Origin: DATFCK01 sp963728975
GTDB taxonomy: Bacteria > Verrucomicrobiota > Verrucomicrobiia > Chthoniobacterales > UBA10450
DNA: 64,000 bases
Assembly: GCA_963728975.1 (NCBI GenBank)
Contig: CAVSMF010000006.1
Span: 56,306-120,305 of the forward strand
Direction of reading: 5' to 3'
Part shown: one piece after another, positions 34,207 to 42,072 of the stretch
How positions within the stretch are numbered: position 1 is the first letter of the stretch
Layout: the number at the start of each line of letters is the position of its first letter
The notes under the pieces: model-generated
The model's input: the letters and a program-made list of their open reading frames with translations, nothing else
Database searches by the model: none
What the model was told of the DNA's origin: nothing
Program-made: the position numbers and the translations under genes

Positions 34207-34527
34207 ATGCAAGACAACAGGAAGTTCGCGCGGCGTTATGATCGCGAGTTCAAATTCAATGCAGTTGCGTTGGTCCAAAGCGGACGCCCTATCCCGGAAG
34301 TAGCTCGGGATCTGGGGGTATCGATCTGGTCCTTACGTCGCTGGGTCGAGTTAAACAATGCGGGTCAGGCTGCGAAGGAGCCGGCCACGTTGCAATCTGA
34401 GAGTTCCGAGCAGCGTGAATTACGGCGACTGCGTCAGCAGGTGAGTTACCTGGAGCGGCAACGCGACATTTTAAAAAAAGCCTTGGGCATCTTGTCGGCC
34501 GAGATGCCTCCGAACGCTTCACATTGA
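34207..34527 (+). CDS. IS3-family transposase OrfA
   Basis: A 106-residue protein: an N-terminal helix-turn-helix (YDREFKFNAVALVQSGRPIP then EVARDLGVSIWSLRRWV) and a C-terminal leucine-zipper-like coiled coil (ELRRLRQQVSYLERQRDILKKAL). It binds the terminal repeats and regulates transposition. An A7 run at 34473-34479, in the ILKKAL codons, permits -1 frameshifting into orfB. The -1 frame is open from there to the orfB start, so a fused OrfAB transposase can be made. Confidence 0.93.
   Translation: MQDNRKFARRYDREFKFNAVALVQSGRPIPEVARDLGVSIWSLRRWVELNNAGQAAKEPATLQSESSEQRELRRLRQQVSYLERQRDILKKALGILSAEMPPNASH
34473..34479 (+). other. Programmed -1 frameshift slippery site (A7)
   Basis: Seven A residues in the phase TTA-AAA-AAA-G give the A_AAA_AAA slippery pattern of IS3-family elements. 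It lies 48 nt before the orfA stop, and orfB is in the -1 frame with no stop in between. Confidence 0.7.
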
Positions 34528-35372
34528 TGAAGGCGCTCAAGGAGACTTACCCGGTGGAGGAACTGCTCAATGCGCTGGAAGTGAGTAAGAGCGGTTTTTA
34601 CTCCGACGAGCACAAGGCTGAACGGCCGCGGTGTCAAAAGGATCGGGAGCTTTTCAAAATGATCAAACCGATCTTCGACAAGAGCCGGCAAACTTATGGT
34701 AGCCCACGGGTATGTGCCGAGCTGCGGGCTATAGGGCAGCGTTGTGGGAAAAACCGCATTGGCCGGTTGATGCGTGAAGGCGGCTTGCGCGCCAGGCAAA
34801 AACGACGTTTTCGTCCTCAGACCACTCTGAGTAAACACTCCCTGCCGGTAACTCAAAATTGGTTGGCGAAATTCCCAGCTCCGGATCGGCCGAACCAAAT
34901 CTGGCTGGCCGATATCACTTACATCGAGACTGCGGAGGGTTGGCTTTATCTGGCCGCTGAACTGGATGCCTGCTCGCGTAAAATCGCTGGTTGGGCCGCA
35001 GGCGAGGATCTGTCCACTTCTTTGGTTTTGGAAGCCTGGCAAAGGGCAACGCGTCGTTATCCTCTTGCTCCAGGCCTCCTCCACCATTCGGATCGAGGAA
35101 GTCAGTATGCCAGTAGCGATTTTCAATCGCTACTGCAAAACTCCAAAGCCTCTTGCTCGATGAGCCGCCGCGGCAACCCGTACGACAACGCGATGATGGA
35201 AAGCTTCTTTGCTACCCTTAAAACGGAATGTTTTGGCCGCCTGCGCCCGCCCACACGCGCTGCCGCTCGGCTCATGCTCTTTGATTACATCGAAGGCTTT
35301 TACAATCGCCACCGTCGTCACTCTTCCCTCGGTAATCGTTCTCCGCTTGAGTTCGAAAAATCAATCCTCTAA
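34524..35372 (+). CDS. IS3-family transposase OrfB (DDE integrase domain)
   Basis: A 282-residue protein. The N-terminal HTH_21-type region (YGSPRVCAELRAIGQRCGKNRIGRLMRE, read in two parts) leads to an rve-type integrase core with the DDE triad: Asp in WLADITYIE, Asp in HHSDRGSQYAS and Glu in DNAMMESFFATLK. The closing segment YIEGFYNRHRRHSSLGNRSPLEFE is typical. Intact length indicates a functional catalytic subunit. The ATG overlaps the orfA stop (ATGA). Confidence 0.95.
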   Translation: MMKALKETYPVEELLNALEVSKSGFYSDEHKAERPRCQKDRELFKMIKPIFDKSRQTYGSPRVCAELRAIGQRCGKNRIGRLMREGGLRARQKRRFRPQTTLSKHSLPVTQNWLAKFPAPDRPNQIWLADITYIETAEGWLYLAAELDACSRKIAGWAAGEDLSTSLVLEAWQRATRRYPLAPGLLHHSDRGSQYASSDFQSLLQNSKASCSMSRRGNPYDNAMMESFFATLKTECFGRLRPPTRAAARLMLFDYIEGFYNRHRRHSSLGNRSPLEFEKSIL

Positions 35373-35421
35373 ACATGCTAAGTAAAACAAAAGCCCAGTC
35401 CGCATTTTCGAAGAAAGATCA

Positions 35422-35638
35422 GAGGGCCGCGCGATACTCGATCTCGTTGCAGTGGAAACCGGCCACAGGCCGGTTGCTACATGTGCCACGTGGCTGTGCG
35501 ACGTCCTATCTGTAGCCACGTCGCTGTGCGACGTGTGGGAAGGAGGGCCGCGCGATACTCGATCTCGTTCCAGTGGAAACCGGCCACAGGCCGGTTGCTA
35601 CATGTAGCCACGTTGCTGTGCGACGTGCCTCGCCGGGG
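35422..35638. repeat. Palindrome cluster, right part (continues the 33844 cluster)
   Basis: Three further rounds of the same units (GAGGGCCGCGCGATACTCG, ACCGGCCACAGGCCGGTTGC, CGTCGCTGTGCGACGT) run up to the end of the MFS transporter gene. Sequence identity between units is high, suggesting recent tandem duplication. Confidence 0.8.
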
Positions 35639-35649
35639 CTGCGCTGCGC

Positions 35650-37146
35650 TCACTCTTCGCGCCCTGCTTCCGGCACACGGATGTACCGGCGCAGGCTAAA
35701 CAATCCAACCGGCGCGACCGATGCTGCCAGGGCAAAGATAAGCCACATCATGGCAGGACGCCGCGGACCCTGGGCCGGGCAGAACGCCGCCAGGATCCAT
35801 CCCGATGTGCCGACCAGAAGCTTGCCGACCAGAAACGGCAGGTAAGCCAGCGCACCGTAGGACGCTTCCTGGCCTTTGGGCGCGATGGCCGCGGCATATT
35901 CGTAAACGCGCGGTGAGTAGAAGGCTTCCCCGACGGAAAATACCGCCAGGTAGAAAGCGGACATCACGTAATAGGGATGAATCGTTCCCTGCACTCCCAG
36001 GTAATCGTACCCGAGCCACCGCCCGAAACCGCTGTCGGCCACAGGCACGAACCATCGGGTCGGCAGCGCCATGATAAAAACTCCGGCGGCGCAAATCGCT
36101 CCGCCGATGATCACCATTCGATATGCTGCCAGGCGTTGGGTGAGCGCCCCGATGGCCGGCACAAGCAGAATAATGAGGATGGCATTGATATTGGCCAGCT
36201 TTCCCACCGGAGCATGAAGTCCCAGCACCCGGTCCCCGAACTTGGGAAAGACATAATCCATTTGCAGGAAGATGGCCTTGAGGAACCCGATCAGTAGAAA
36301 AAAGGCGAGCACCCGATAAAAGGCCGACTGACCCAGGAGGCGGCGGAAAAGCCGAGCCGTATCGACCGTACTTTGCCGGATCGTTTCCGCGATACCCGCC
36401 CAGTATCCGGTTCGTCGCGGAGCCGATTGATTCGCGGACAGCTCGCTTTTCCCGTCGGCGCTCCGCCGAAGAAAGTAAATCGTTGGGAAGAGCAGGATCT
36501 CAAAAGCGAGGCTGACCAGGAACAACTGCTGGTGGGTGGTCGGCTCGAATCCGAAAATCCGGAATCGAACGTCCAGTTGGCGGATATAATCAAAAATCCA
36601 TCCGGCCGCGACGTAGCCGATGTTCATCACCACATAGATGATGGAAAAGGAGATGGAACGCTGCCGGATGGTGGAGTAACGCCGGGTCGCAGCCAGGAGA
36701 ACGGGAGTGCCGAGGGCTTCGCCAACCGCCAGCGGGAGCACGCCGCAGGCAAGCGCCAGCCAGGGCACGGTGGTGGTCACCATGACGGTGCGGGCAATGG
36801 TGCAGATGGTGACGCCGAGAAAGAAAGTGCGTCGCAGGCCAATCGCGTCCGTGAGCGAGCCGGCCAGCAGGGTAAAGATTGTCATCGCCGGCGCCCAGAC
36901 CCAGCCCACTAACGCACCCGCAGCCTGGTCGCTAAACCCGAGGTCCCGGGACAACCACAGGACAATGGTTTTGTTCGTGATCGAGTAGGCCGTGTAGATG
37001 AAGAATTTTATCAGGAAGGTGAGCCACAACTCGCGTTGGGCCCCCTTCAGGACGGTGAACTTCGCCAGAAAACCGCGAAAGCCTGTCGCCACCACTGGAG
37101 GGACGTTCTCTTCCGGCGGGAGCAGTTCGTTGGTTGTTTCTCCCAT
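35650..37146 (-). CDS. Major facilitator superfamily transporter
   Basis: A 498-residue protein with about 12 membrane helices. The first loop contains GSLTDAIGLRRTF, the MFS A-like motif between helices 2 and 3. The overall pattern, with long loops after helix 6 and near helix 9 and the segments WLSRDLGFSDQAAG and YDYLGVQGTIHPYYVMSAFY, resembles the proton-dependent peptide (POT)-like branch or a related uncharacterised MFS group. The substrate cannot be read from sequence. It lies 15 bp downstream of ftsY on the same strand, so the genes are probably co-transcribed. Confidence 0.85.
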   Translation of the reverse strand: MGETTNELLPPEENVPPVVATGFRGFLAKFTVLKGAQRELWLTFLIKFFIYTAYSITNKTIVLWLSRDLGFSDQAAGALVGWVWAPAMTIFTLLAGSLTDAIGLRRTFFLGVTICTIARTVMVTTTVPWLALACGVLPLAVGEALGTPVLLAATRRYSTIRQRSISFSIIYVVMNIGYVAAGWIFDYIRQLDVRFRIFGFEPTTHQQLFLVSLAFEILLFPTIYFLRRSADGKSELSANQSAPRRTGYWAGIAETIRQSTVDTARLFRRLLGQSAFYRVLAFFLLIGFLKAIFLQMDYVFPKFGDRVLGLHAPVGKLANINAILIILLVPAIGALTQRLAAYRMVIIGGAICAAGVFIMALPTRWFVPVADSGFGRWLGYDYLGVQGTIHPYYVMSAFYLAVFSVGEAFYSPRVYEYAAAIAPKGQEASYGALAYLPFLVGKLLVGTSGWILAAFCPAQGPRRPAMMWLIFALAASVAPVGLFSLRRYIRVPEAGREE

Positions 37147-37161
37147 AAGCGTGAACTTCCC

Positions 37162-38010
37162 CTACAACATCTTGGCGATAAATTCGCGGGCGTCGAACGG
37201 CCCAAAATCGTCCAGCTGTTCGCCGGTGCCGACAAAGCGGGTTGGAATGCCGAGCTGCTCCTGGATGGCAACGACGATTCCGCCTTTGCCGCTGCCGTCG
37301 AGCTTGGTCACGATCAGCCCTGTCAATCCCAGGGCCTGATCGAATTCACGGGCCTGGACCAGGGCATTGGAGCCGGTGGTTGCATCCGCCACCAGTAAAA
37401 CTTCCTGGGGAGCGGCCGGCTCCTGCTTGGCCAGACTGCGCTTCACTTTCTGAAGCTCGGCCATGAGATTGGTCTTGGTGTGCAAACGCCCGGCTGTGTC
37501 GCAGATGAGAAATTGAGATTTTCGCCTGAGGGCTGATTGATATGCCTCGTAGCATAAGGCAGCCGGATCGGCATTGTATTGGCCGCGGATCATCTCGATC
37601 CCAAGCCGTTCCGCCCAGATCCCGAGCTGTTCGATGGCGGCGGCGCGGAACGTATCCGCCGCGGCCAGGATAACGGTGGAACCGCGTTGCTTTAAATAAT
37701 GAGCCAATTTTGCCGTCGATGTCGTTTTACCGGTGCCGTTCACTCCCACCACCAGGATCACTTTGGGTTTGTCCTCCAATGGCTGGAGCGGCGGCGAGTC
37801 CGGAGGAAGGATTTTCTCGATTTCCTGACGCGCAATTTTTACCACGTTATTGATGCCGGTGACCGACCAGGCTTCGCGTTCCTGCAATTGATCGATGATC
37901 CGGGTCGTGATTGGCACGCCCAGATCGGCGCGAATGAACGCCGCTTCCAGCTCATCCCAATCAACCGGTTTGCCGGCAAACGTTTGAACGAGAGAATCGA
38001 AAAAATTCAT
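37162..38010 (-). CDS. ftsY: Signal recognition particle receptor FtsY
   Basis: 282 residues from ATG 38010 (MNFFDSLVQTFAGKPVDW). It has the N domain (residues 1-80) and the SRP GTPase G domain: P-loop GVNGTGKTTSTAKLA, AADTFRAAAIEQL, DTAGRLHTK, TKLDGSGKGG and the closing GTGEQLDDFGPFD. It lacks the long acidic A domain, which is common outside Proteobacteria. FtsY docks the SRP-ribosome complex at the membrane for co-translational insertion. A longer frame start at 38079 is rejected because it reads into a repeat. nusB and ribH lie upstream beyond the repeat block. Confidence 0.96.
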   Translation of the reverse strand: MNFFDSLVQTFAGKPVDWDELEAAFIRADLGVPITTRIIDQLQEREAWSVTGINNVVKIARQEIEKILPPDSPPLQPLEDKPKVILVVGVNGTGKTTSTAKLAHYLKQRGSTVILAAADTFRAAAIEQLGIWAERLGIEMIRGQYNADPAALCYEAYQSALRRKSQFLICDTAGRLHTKTNLMAELQKVKRSLAKQEPAAPQEVLLVADATTGSNALVQAREFDQALGLTGLIVTKLDGSGKGGIVVAIQEQLGIPTRFVGTGEQLDDFGPFDAREFIAKML

Positions 38011-38064
38011 TCGAAGCAGAAAGGGTCGAGTGATGGGCAAGCGTGTCAACTGCCGCAAGCTGCT

Positions 38065-38446
38065 CAGGTAGGGACGCACCTCCGGGGCGTCCGGGGTTGA
38101 TGGGCAATAACGCGTCTATTACATGACGAAGCCAACCCCCTCGGGCATCTCGGAGAGATGCCCCTACCTGTGTCAGGCAGCACCCCGTTCCAGGTAGGGA
38201 CGCATCTCCGAGGCGTTCCGGGTATCGTCGCCGCGCGAAGTCAGGTAGGGACGCATCTCCGAGGCGTCCGGGGTTGATGGGCAATAACGCGTCTATTACC
38301 TAACGAAGCCAACCCCCTCGGGCATCTCGGAGAGATGCCCCTACCTGTGTCAGGCAGCGCCCCATCTCAGGTAGGGACGCATCTCTTTCCGAGCCGTCGG
38401 CTTCTCCAAGCCAGAGGCCGAGGCGTCCGGGGTTGATGGGCAATAA
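38065..38446. repeat. 'CAGGTAGGGACGC...' repeat block with a 176-bp tandem duplication
   Basis: The unit at 38065 (CAGGTAGGGACGCACCTCCG, GGGGTTGATGGGCAATAACG, CCAACCCCCTCGGGCATCTC, GGAGAGATGCCCCTACCTG) recurs almost unchanged at 38241, with a third partial unit from 38370. Each unit contains the inverted pair CAGGTAGGG...CCCTACCTG. The same unit appears at 41864-42017 and partly near 61590. Confidence 0.9.
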
Positions 38447-38450
38447 TTCC

Positions 38451-38894
38451 CTACGCCTGCTCTTTTTGCGTAAACGCTTCCCGCAACGGACGCTTCAAAT
38501 CGCCTTTCACCCGGTCAAGAATTCCGTTAACGAAACGGCCCGAATCGGGTCCACCAAATGTTTTAGCGAGCTCGATTGCTTCGTCGATCGAGACTACCGG
38601 TGGAATATCGTCACGGTGGAGCATTTCATAAATCGCCAGGCGCAAAACATTGCGGTCGACCGCCGCAATCCGGTGAAACTCGTAGTTCTCGCAATAGCGC
38701 CGGATGCGTTCGTCGATCTCAGGCAGATGCGCCACCATTCCTTCGATCAACGGTTGCGCGAATTCGCGCACCCGGGGCGTGGCCGGGCAGAGTTCCCAGA
38801 ATTCGTCGATTTTTTCCGGCCCTTCGCCGTGATGCAAATCACGCCAGAAATGATATTGGACGGCTGCTTCGCGAGCTTTGCGGCGTTTTCCCAT
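38451..38894 (-). CDS. nusB: Transcription antitermination factor NusB
   Basis: A 147-residue all-helical protein. The opening GKRRKAREAAVQYHFWRDL is the RNA-contact arginine-rich segment of NusB; the C-terminal half shows LRLAIYEMLHRDDIPPVVSI and then DEAIELAKTFGGPDSGRFVNGILD, the diagnostic NusB block. With NusE/S10 it binds boxA in rRNA leader transcripts. It lies 9 bp downstream of ribH on the same strand, a widely conserved ribH-nusB pairing. Confidence 0.96.
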   Translation of the reverse strand: MGKRRKAREAAVQYHFWRDLHHGEGPEKIDEFWELCPATPRVREFAQPLIEGMVAHLPEIDERIRRYCENYEFHRIAAVDRNVLRLAIYEMLHRDDIPPVVSIDEAIELAKTFGGPDSGRFVNGILDRVKGDLKRPLREAFTQKEQA

Positions 38895-38903
38895 GCAGTT
38901 CGT

Positions 38904-39383
38904 TTATTTTTCGCGCAGTTCGCCCAGCAGGTTCGCCATCTGGACCGCGGCCCGGGCCGCTTCGGTCCCGCGGTTAATTCGATCTCCCAGGCAGCGCTCG
39001 CGGGCCTGGGCTTCGTTGGCCAGACTGAGCACGGCATTGATTATCGGGATGCCGGAACGCACTGCGATTTGCTGGAGCGCGTCGGTCACGGAGCGGCTGA
39101 GGTTTTGGGCGTGACTGGTCTCGCCCTGCAGAATGACAGCCAAGGCGAGAATCGCATCGGCGTGTTTTTGTCCGGCCAGTTCGCGGACCACGATTGGGAT
39201 TTCGAAAGCGCCCGGTACCTGGTGAAGGGTGACAACAGCGGAAGAGGAGAGCACTCGCAATTCGTTGATGGCGTGATCGACCAGGCCCTGGACGTATTCG
39301 GGATTGAACTGGCTGGCCACAACGGCAAACCGGCGCTTGGAGCCAAGAACCTGGCGCGGTCGCGGTGGAATAGCGGTCGACAT
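38904..39383 (-). CDS. ribH: 6,7-dimethyl-8-ribityllumazine synthase
   Basis: A 159-residue protein. Signatures are FAVVASQFNPEYVQGLVDHA, the VPGAFEIPIVVREL block, and the LAVILQGETSHAQNLSRSVT segment with the catalytic His, here in TSHAQN. It condenses a ribityl-pyrimidine with dihydroxybutanone phosphate, the penultimate step of riboflavin synthesis. The other half of that route, ribBA, lies 1.2 kb away on the same strand. No FMN riboswitch is recognisable in the 450 bp upstream, most of which is taken by repeat element copy C. Confidence 0.96.
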   Translation of the reverse strand: MSTAIPPRPRQVLGSKRRFAVVASQFNPEYVQGLVDHAINELRVLSSSAVVTLHQVPGAFEIPIVVRELAGQKHADAILALAVILQGETSHAQNLSRSVTDALQQIAVRSGIPIINAVLSLANEAQARERCLGDRINRGTEAARAAVQMANLLGELREK

Positions 39384-39510
39384 GATCTTTCTTTAATGCC
39401 TTAAGACATCCATTTGGGCAAACCGTCCCGGTCCCCTCACGTTTCAGATGCGCTATCTCAAATGGAGTCTCCTCAATCTATACGATAGTCGATATCGCAA
39501 CACTGTTTAA

Positions 39511-39682
39511 AGAAGCCATCTCATAAATAGGGGCTGGCCGCCCTTCGGGTGGCGTCGCTTTTCGGTTTGAACTGCGTTGCTCCTCAGTCACAAATCCATT
39601 TGGATATGCTTCCTCCTCGCGCCTTGTTCAAACCAAAGATCCAACAGCCACGCGGCCAACTCCTATTTATGAGAGGGCTCCT
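39511..39682. repeat. Palindromic element, copy C (complete, 172 bp, best-preserved ends)
   Basis: The left end AGAAGCCATCTCATAAATAG and the reverse complement of the right end (AGGAGCCCTCTCATAAATAG) match at nearly all positions. The internal arms GTTTGAAC/GTTCAAAC flank the conserved core GGATATGCTTCCTCCTCGCG. The copy fills most of the 455-bp gap between ribH and the acetyltransferase gene; I see no gene in the rest of that gap. Confidence 0.85.
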
Positions 39683-39838
39683 AGTCATTTCCGATCGAAT
39701 TCCTAATTTCCAGGTTCGGATTACTTTTGGTTGGCTTTGCATTCACGGCAATTGTTGATTGAGAGTAGGGCAAGATTCGCTGCCGCCGGCGGCTTTTGAT
39801 CTTTTGTCTCGTTTTAGAAGGCGGCGCGGTCTTCGAGC

Positions 39839-40423
39839 ATGGCACGAAAGGCTTCCACCAAACTCAAATTTCATCCCCTCGAGCCCAAACGCTGGGCCGA
39901 CATCGAGGCGCTGTTGGGCGAGCGAGGAGGATGGGGCGGCTGCTGGTGTATGTGGTGGCGGTTAACTCGCGCGCAGTTCCGGAAGCAAAAGGGCCGGCGA
40001 AACAAAACGGCGCTCAAGAAAATTGTGAACGCCTCGGAAGTCCCGGGCGTTCTGGCCTATGTGGACGGGCAACCGGTTGGATGGTGTGCCGTTGCTCCCA
40101 GGGAGCGTTACCCTTTGCTGGAGAGTTCGCGCTCGTTAGGCCGGGTGGACGACGAACCAGTATGGTCGGTAACCTGCCTGTTCGTGGCGAAACCGTTCCG
40201 GCGGACCGGCGTGAGCGTTCAGTTGCTAAAGGCCGCCGCGGACCATGCGCGCTCCCGCGGCGCGTCCATCGTGGAGGGGTACCCGGTCGTGCCCCGGACA
40301 GACTCGATGCCCGACGCTTTTGCCTGGACGGGCCTGCTTTCAGCCTTTCGGCAGGCGGGTTTTCGGGAGGTCGAACGGCGTTCGCCGACACGCCCGATAA
40401 TGAGAATGGTGCTTAAGAAATGA
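39839..40423 (+). CDS. GNAT-family N-acetyltransferase
   Basis: A 194-residue protein. The acetyl-CoA site is in the segment VWSVTCLFVAKPFRRTGVSV then QLLKAAADHARSRGA, a variant of R/Q-x-x-G-x-G/A. The N-terminal GWGGCWCMWWRL is typical of a GNAT subgroup often annotated only as acetyltransferase. The C-terminal FRQAGFREVERRS closes the fold. The substrate is unknown. It interrupts the riboflavin genes but reads on the opposite strand, so it is not part of that operon. Confidence 0.88.
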   Translation: MARKASTKLKFHPLEPKRWADIEALLGERGGWGGCWCMWWRLTRAQFRKQKGRRNKTALKKIVNASEVPGVLAYVDGQPVGWCAVAPRERYPLLESSRSLGRVDDEPVWSVTCLFVAKPFRRTGVSVQLLKAAADHARSRGASIVEGYPVVPRTDSMPDAFAWTGLLSAFRQAGFREVERRSPTRPIMRMVLKK

Positions 40424-40589
40424 GACCGCTTGTGTGGGGAACTAGCAAGGTAGCGCAAGCCTCCGGCTTGTGAGCAAGCGAGACGCTTACTCTACTTTAG
40501 CGTTCGGCAAGATGCCGAACGCTGCAGGCTCGCTACAGGACGAGTCCGTCCGGCTGGCGGACTGGAAGCCCGCGCTCCCCGAAAAGCCA

Positions 40590-41807
40590 TCAGAGCAGGT
40601 GGCCCATCTTCGACTTTTTGGTCTGCAAATATTTCTCGTTATGCGGATTCGCTTCGCTCCGGATCGGCACCTGTTCGACCATTTGGAGCCCATAACCTTC
40701 AAGACCGACAACCTTCTTCGGGTTGTTGGTCAGGAAACGGAATTTGCGCACCCCCAGATCGATCAAAATTTGCGCGCCCAATCCGTAATCACGGAGGTCC
40801 ATCGGGAATCCGAGTTTGGCATTGGCTTCCACGGTATCGAGGCCTTCTTCCTGTAATTTGTAAGCGTGGATCTTGGCCGCCAAACCGATCCCGCGGCCTT
40901 CCTGGCGCATGTAGACCAGCACCCCGTTGCCTTCCTCGGAAATCTGGCGCAGCGCCGCATGCAATTGATTGCCGCAATCGCACCGGCGCGATCCGAAAAC
41001 GTCGCCGGTCAGGCATTCGCTGTGGACCCGGACCAAGGTAATCTGATTCGGATCGATCCGGCCCTTGACCAGAGCCAGATGATGGGCGCCATCGAGGGTC
41101 GACCGGTAAAGATGCAAATCGAAATCGCCGTAGTCGGTCGGCAATTTCACCACTTCTTCCAGTTCGACCAGCTTTTCCCGGAGCCGCCGATACGCGATCA
41201 AACCTTGGATGGTACAGATGCGCAGACTGTGTTTGTTCCGGAATTCGATCAACTCCGCCATCCGCGCCATCGTGCCGTCATCGTGCAAAATTTCGCAAAG
41301 AACTCCGGCCGGCTGAAGTCCGGCCAGACGGGCCAGGTCGACGGCTGCTTCGGTGTGGCCGGCCCGGCGCAATACCCCGCCATCCTTGGCCCGCAACGGG
41401 AAGACGTGGCCGGGCTGGTTCAGATCCTCCGGTGCCGATTTGGGACTGGCGATGGCCAGGATGGTCGTCGCGCGATCGTAAGCGCTAATGCCGGTGGTGA
41501 CCCCGCGGGCGGCATCCACCGAAACGGTAAAATCGGTCCGGTGCGATTCGCGGTTTTGCATAACCATCCGCTGAAGACCCAGTTGTTCGGCGCGTTCGTT
41601 CGAGATCGGAACGCAGATCAATCCGCGCCCATGGGTGGCCATGAAATTGACTGCTTCCGGCGTCACTTTTTCGGCGGCCATGACCAGGTCGCCTTCATTT
41701 TCGCGGTCGGCATCGTCGGTAACGATGACCATTCGCCCCTTGGCGATGTCGCTGATCACGTCCTCGACCTTGTCGAACTCGAACAGCTCTTTGCTCGCGG
41801 CAATCAT
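40590..41807 (-). CDS. ribBA: Bifunctional DHBP synthase / GTP cyclohydrolase II
   Basis: A 405-residue protein. The RibB half (about 1-205) shows DDADRENEGDLVMAAEKVTP and HTEAAVDLARLAG. The RibA half (about 210-400) shows the zinc site CLTGDVFGSRRCDCGNQLHA, then YMRQEGRGIGLAAKIHAYKL and GAQILIDLGVRKFRFLTNNP. It makes dihydroxybutanone phosphate from ribulose-5-phosphate and opens GTP, the two entry reactions of riboflavin synthesis. All metal and catalytic segments are present. The start region is followed upstream by repeats, so any promoter must lie within or very near them. Confidence 0.96.
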   Translation of the reverse strand: MIAASKELFEFDKVEDVISDIAKGRMVIVTDDADRENEGDLVMAAEKVTPEAVNFMATHGRGLICVPISNERAEQLGLQRMVMQNRESHRTDFTVSVDAARGVTTGISAYDRATTILAIASPKSAPEDLNQPGHVFPLRAKDGGVLRRAGHTEAAVDLARLAGLQPAGVLCEILHDDGTMARMAELIEFRNKHSLRICTIQGLIAYRRLREKLVELEEVVKLPTDYGDFDLHLYRSTLDGAHHLALVKGRIDPNQITLVRVHSECLTGDVFGSRRCDCGNQLHAALRQISEEGNGVLVYMRQEGRGIGLAAKIHAYKLQEEGLDTVEANAKLGFPMDLRDYGLGAQILIDLGVRKFRFLTNNPKKVVGLEGYGLQMVEQVPIRSEANPHNEKYLQTKKSKMGHLL

Positions 41808-41829
41808 GGTTCAATACCATCGCTTTAAT

Positions 41830-42017
41830 GGCGATTGTGGTCAATCGCCGCTACCATCGCGGGCAGGTAGGGACGCACCTCCGGGGCGTCCGGAACGAAC
41901 GAACCAGCAGACTGTTACAGCAATTGGACGTGTCCCCCGCGGACATCTCGGAGAGATGTCCCTACCTGCGCTGCCGCGCATTTACAGGTAGGGACGCACC
42001 GCCGGGGCGTCCGCAAC
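41830..42017. repeat. Hairpin plus 'CAGGTAGGGACGC' repeat units
   Basis: GGCGATTG-TGGT-CAATCGCC forms a perfect hairpin at 41830-41849 directly upstream of ribBA. From 41864 two CAGGTAGGGACGCACC units and an inverted GGAGAGATGTCCCTACCTG arm repeat the family seen at 38065. The 55 bp to the next gene show nothing else. Confidence 0.8.
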
Positions 42018-42072
42018 GAATAACCTGGGCGCTTGTTCCTTCGCTCCGCTCAGGATGACCCTAAACCCGCTT

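Larger units (their letters stand above)
34153..35421 (+). mobile_element. IS3-family insertion sequence, complete (1269 bp)
   Basis: The left end TGAGGTTTCTTCGATTTCGC-GGACGGGGCTT and the reverse complement of the right end (TGATCTTTCTTCGAAAATGC-GGACTGGGCTT) are imperfect 31-bp inverted repeats with the TG...CA termini of the family. The flanking GAG at 34150-34152 and 35422-35424 is a 3-bp target duplication. orfA and orfB overlap in the -1 arrangement with an A7 slippery run. All parts are intact, so recent insertion and present activity are plausible. Confidence 0.95.

Noticed and set aside
34153..35421. IS element as a defective remnant
   Set aside because: Inverted ends, target duplication, frameshift site and DDE residues are all intact.
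39384..39838. FMN riboswitch upstream of ribH
   Set aside because: The conserved RFN-element blocks are not recognisable; the space is mainly the palindromic element copy C.
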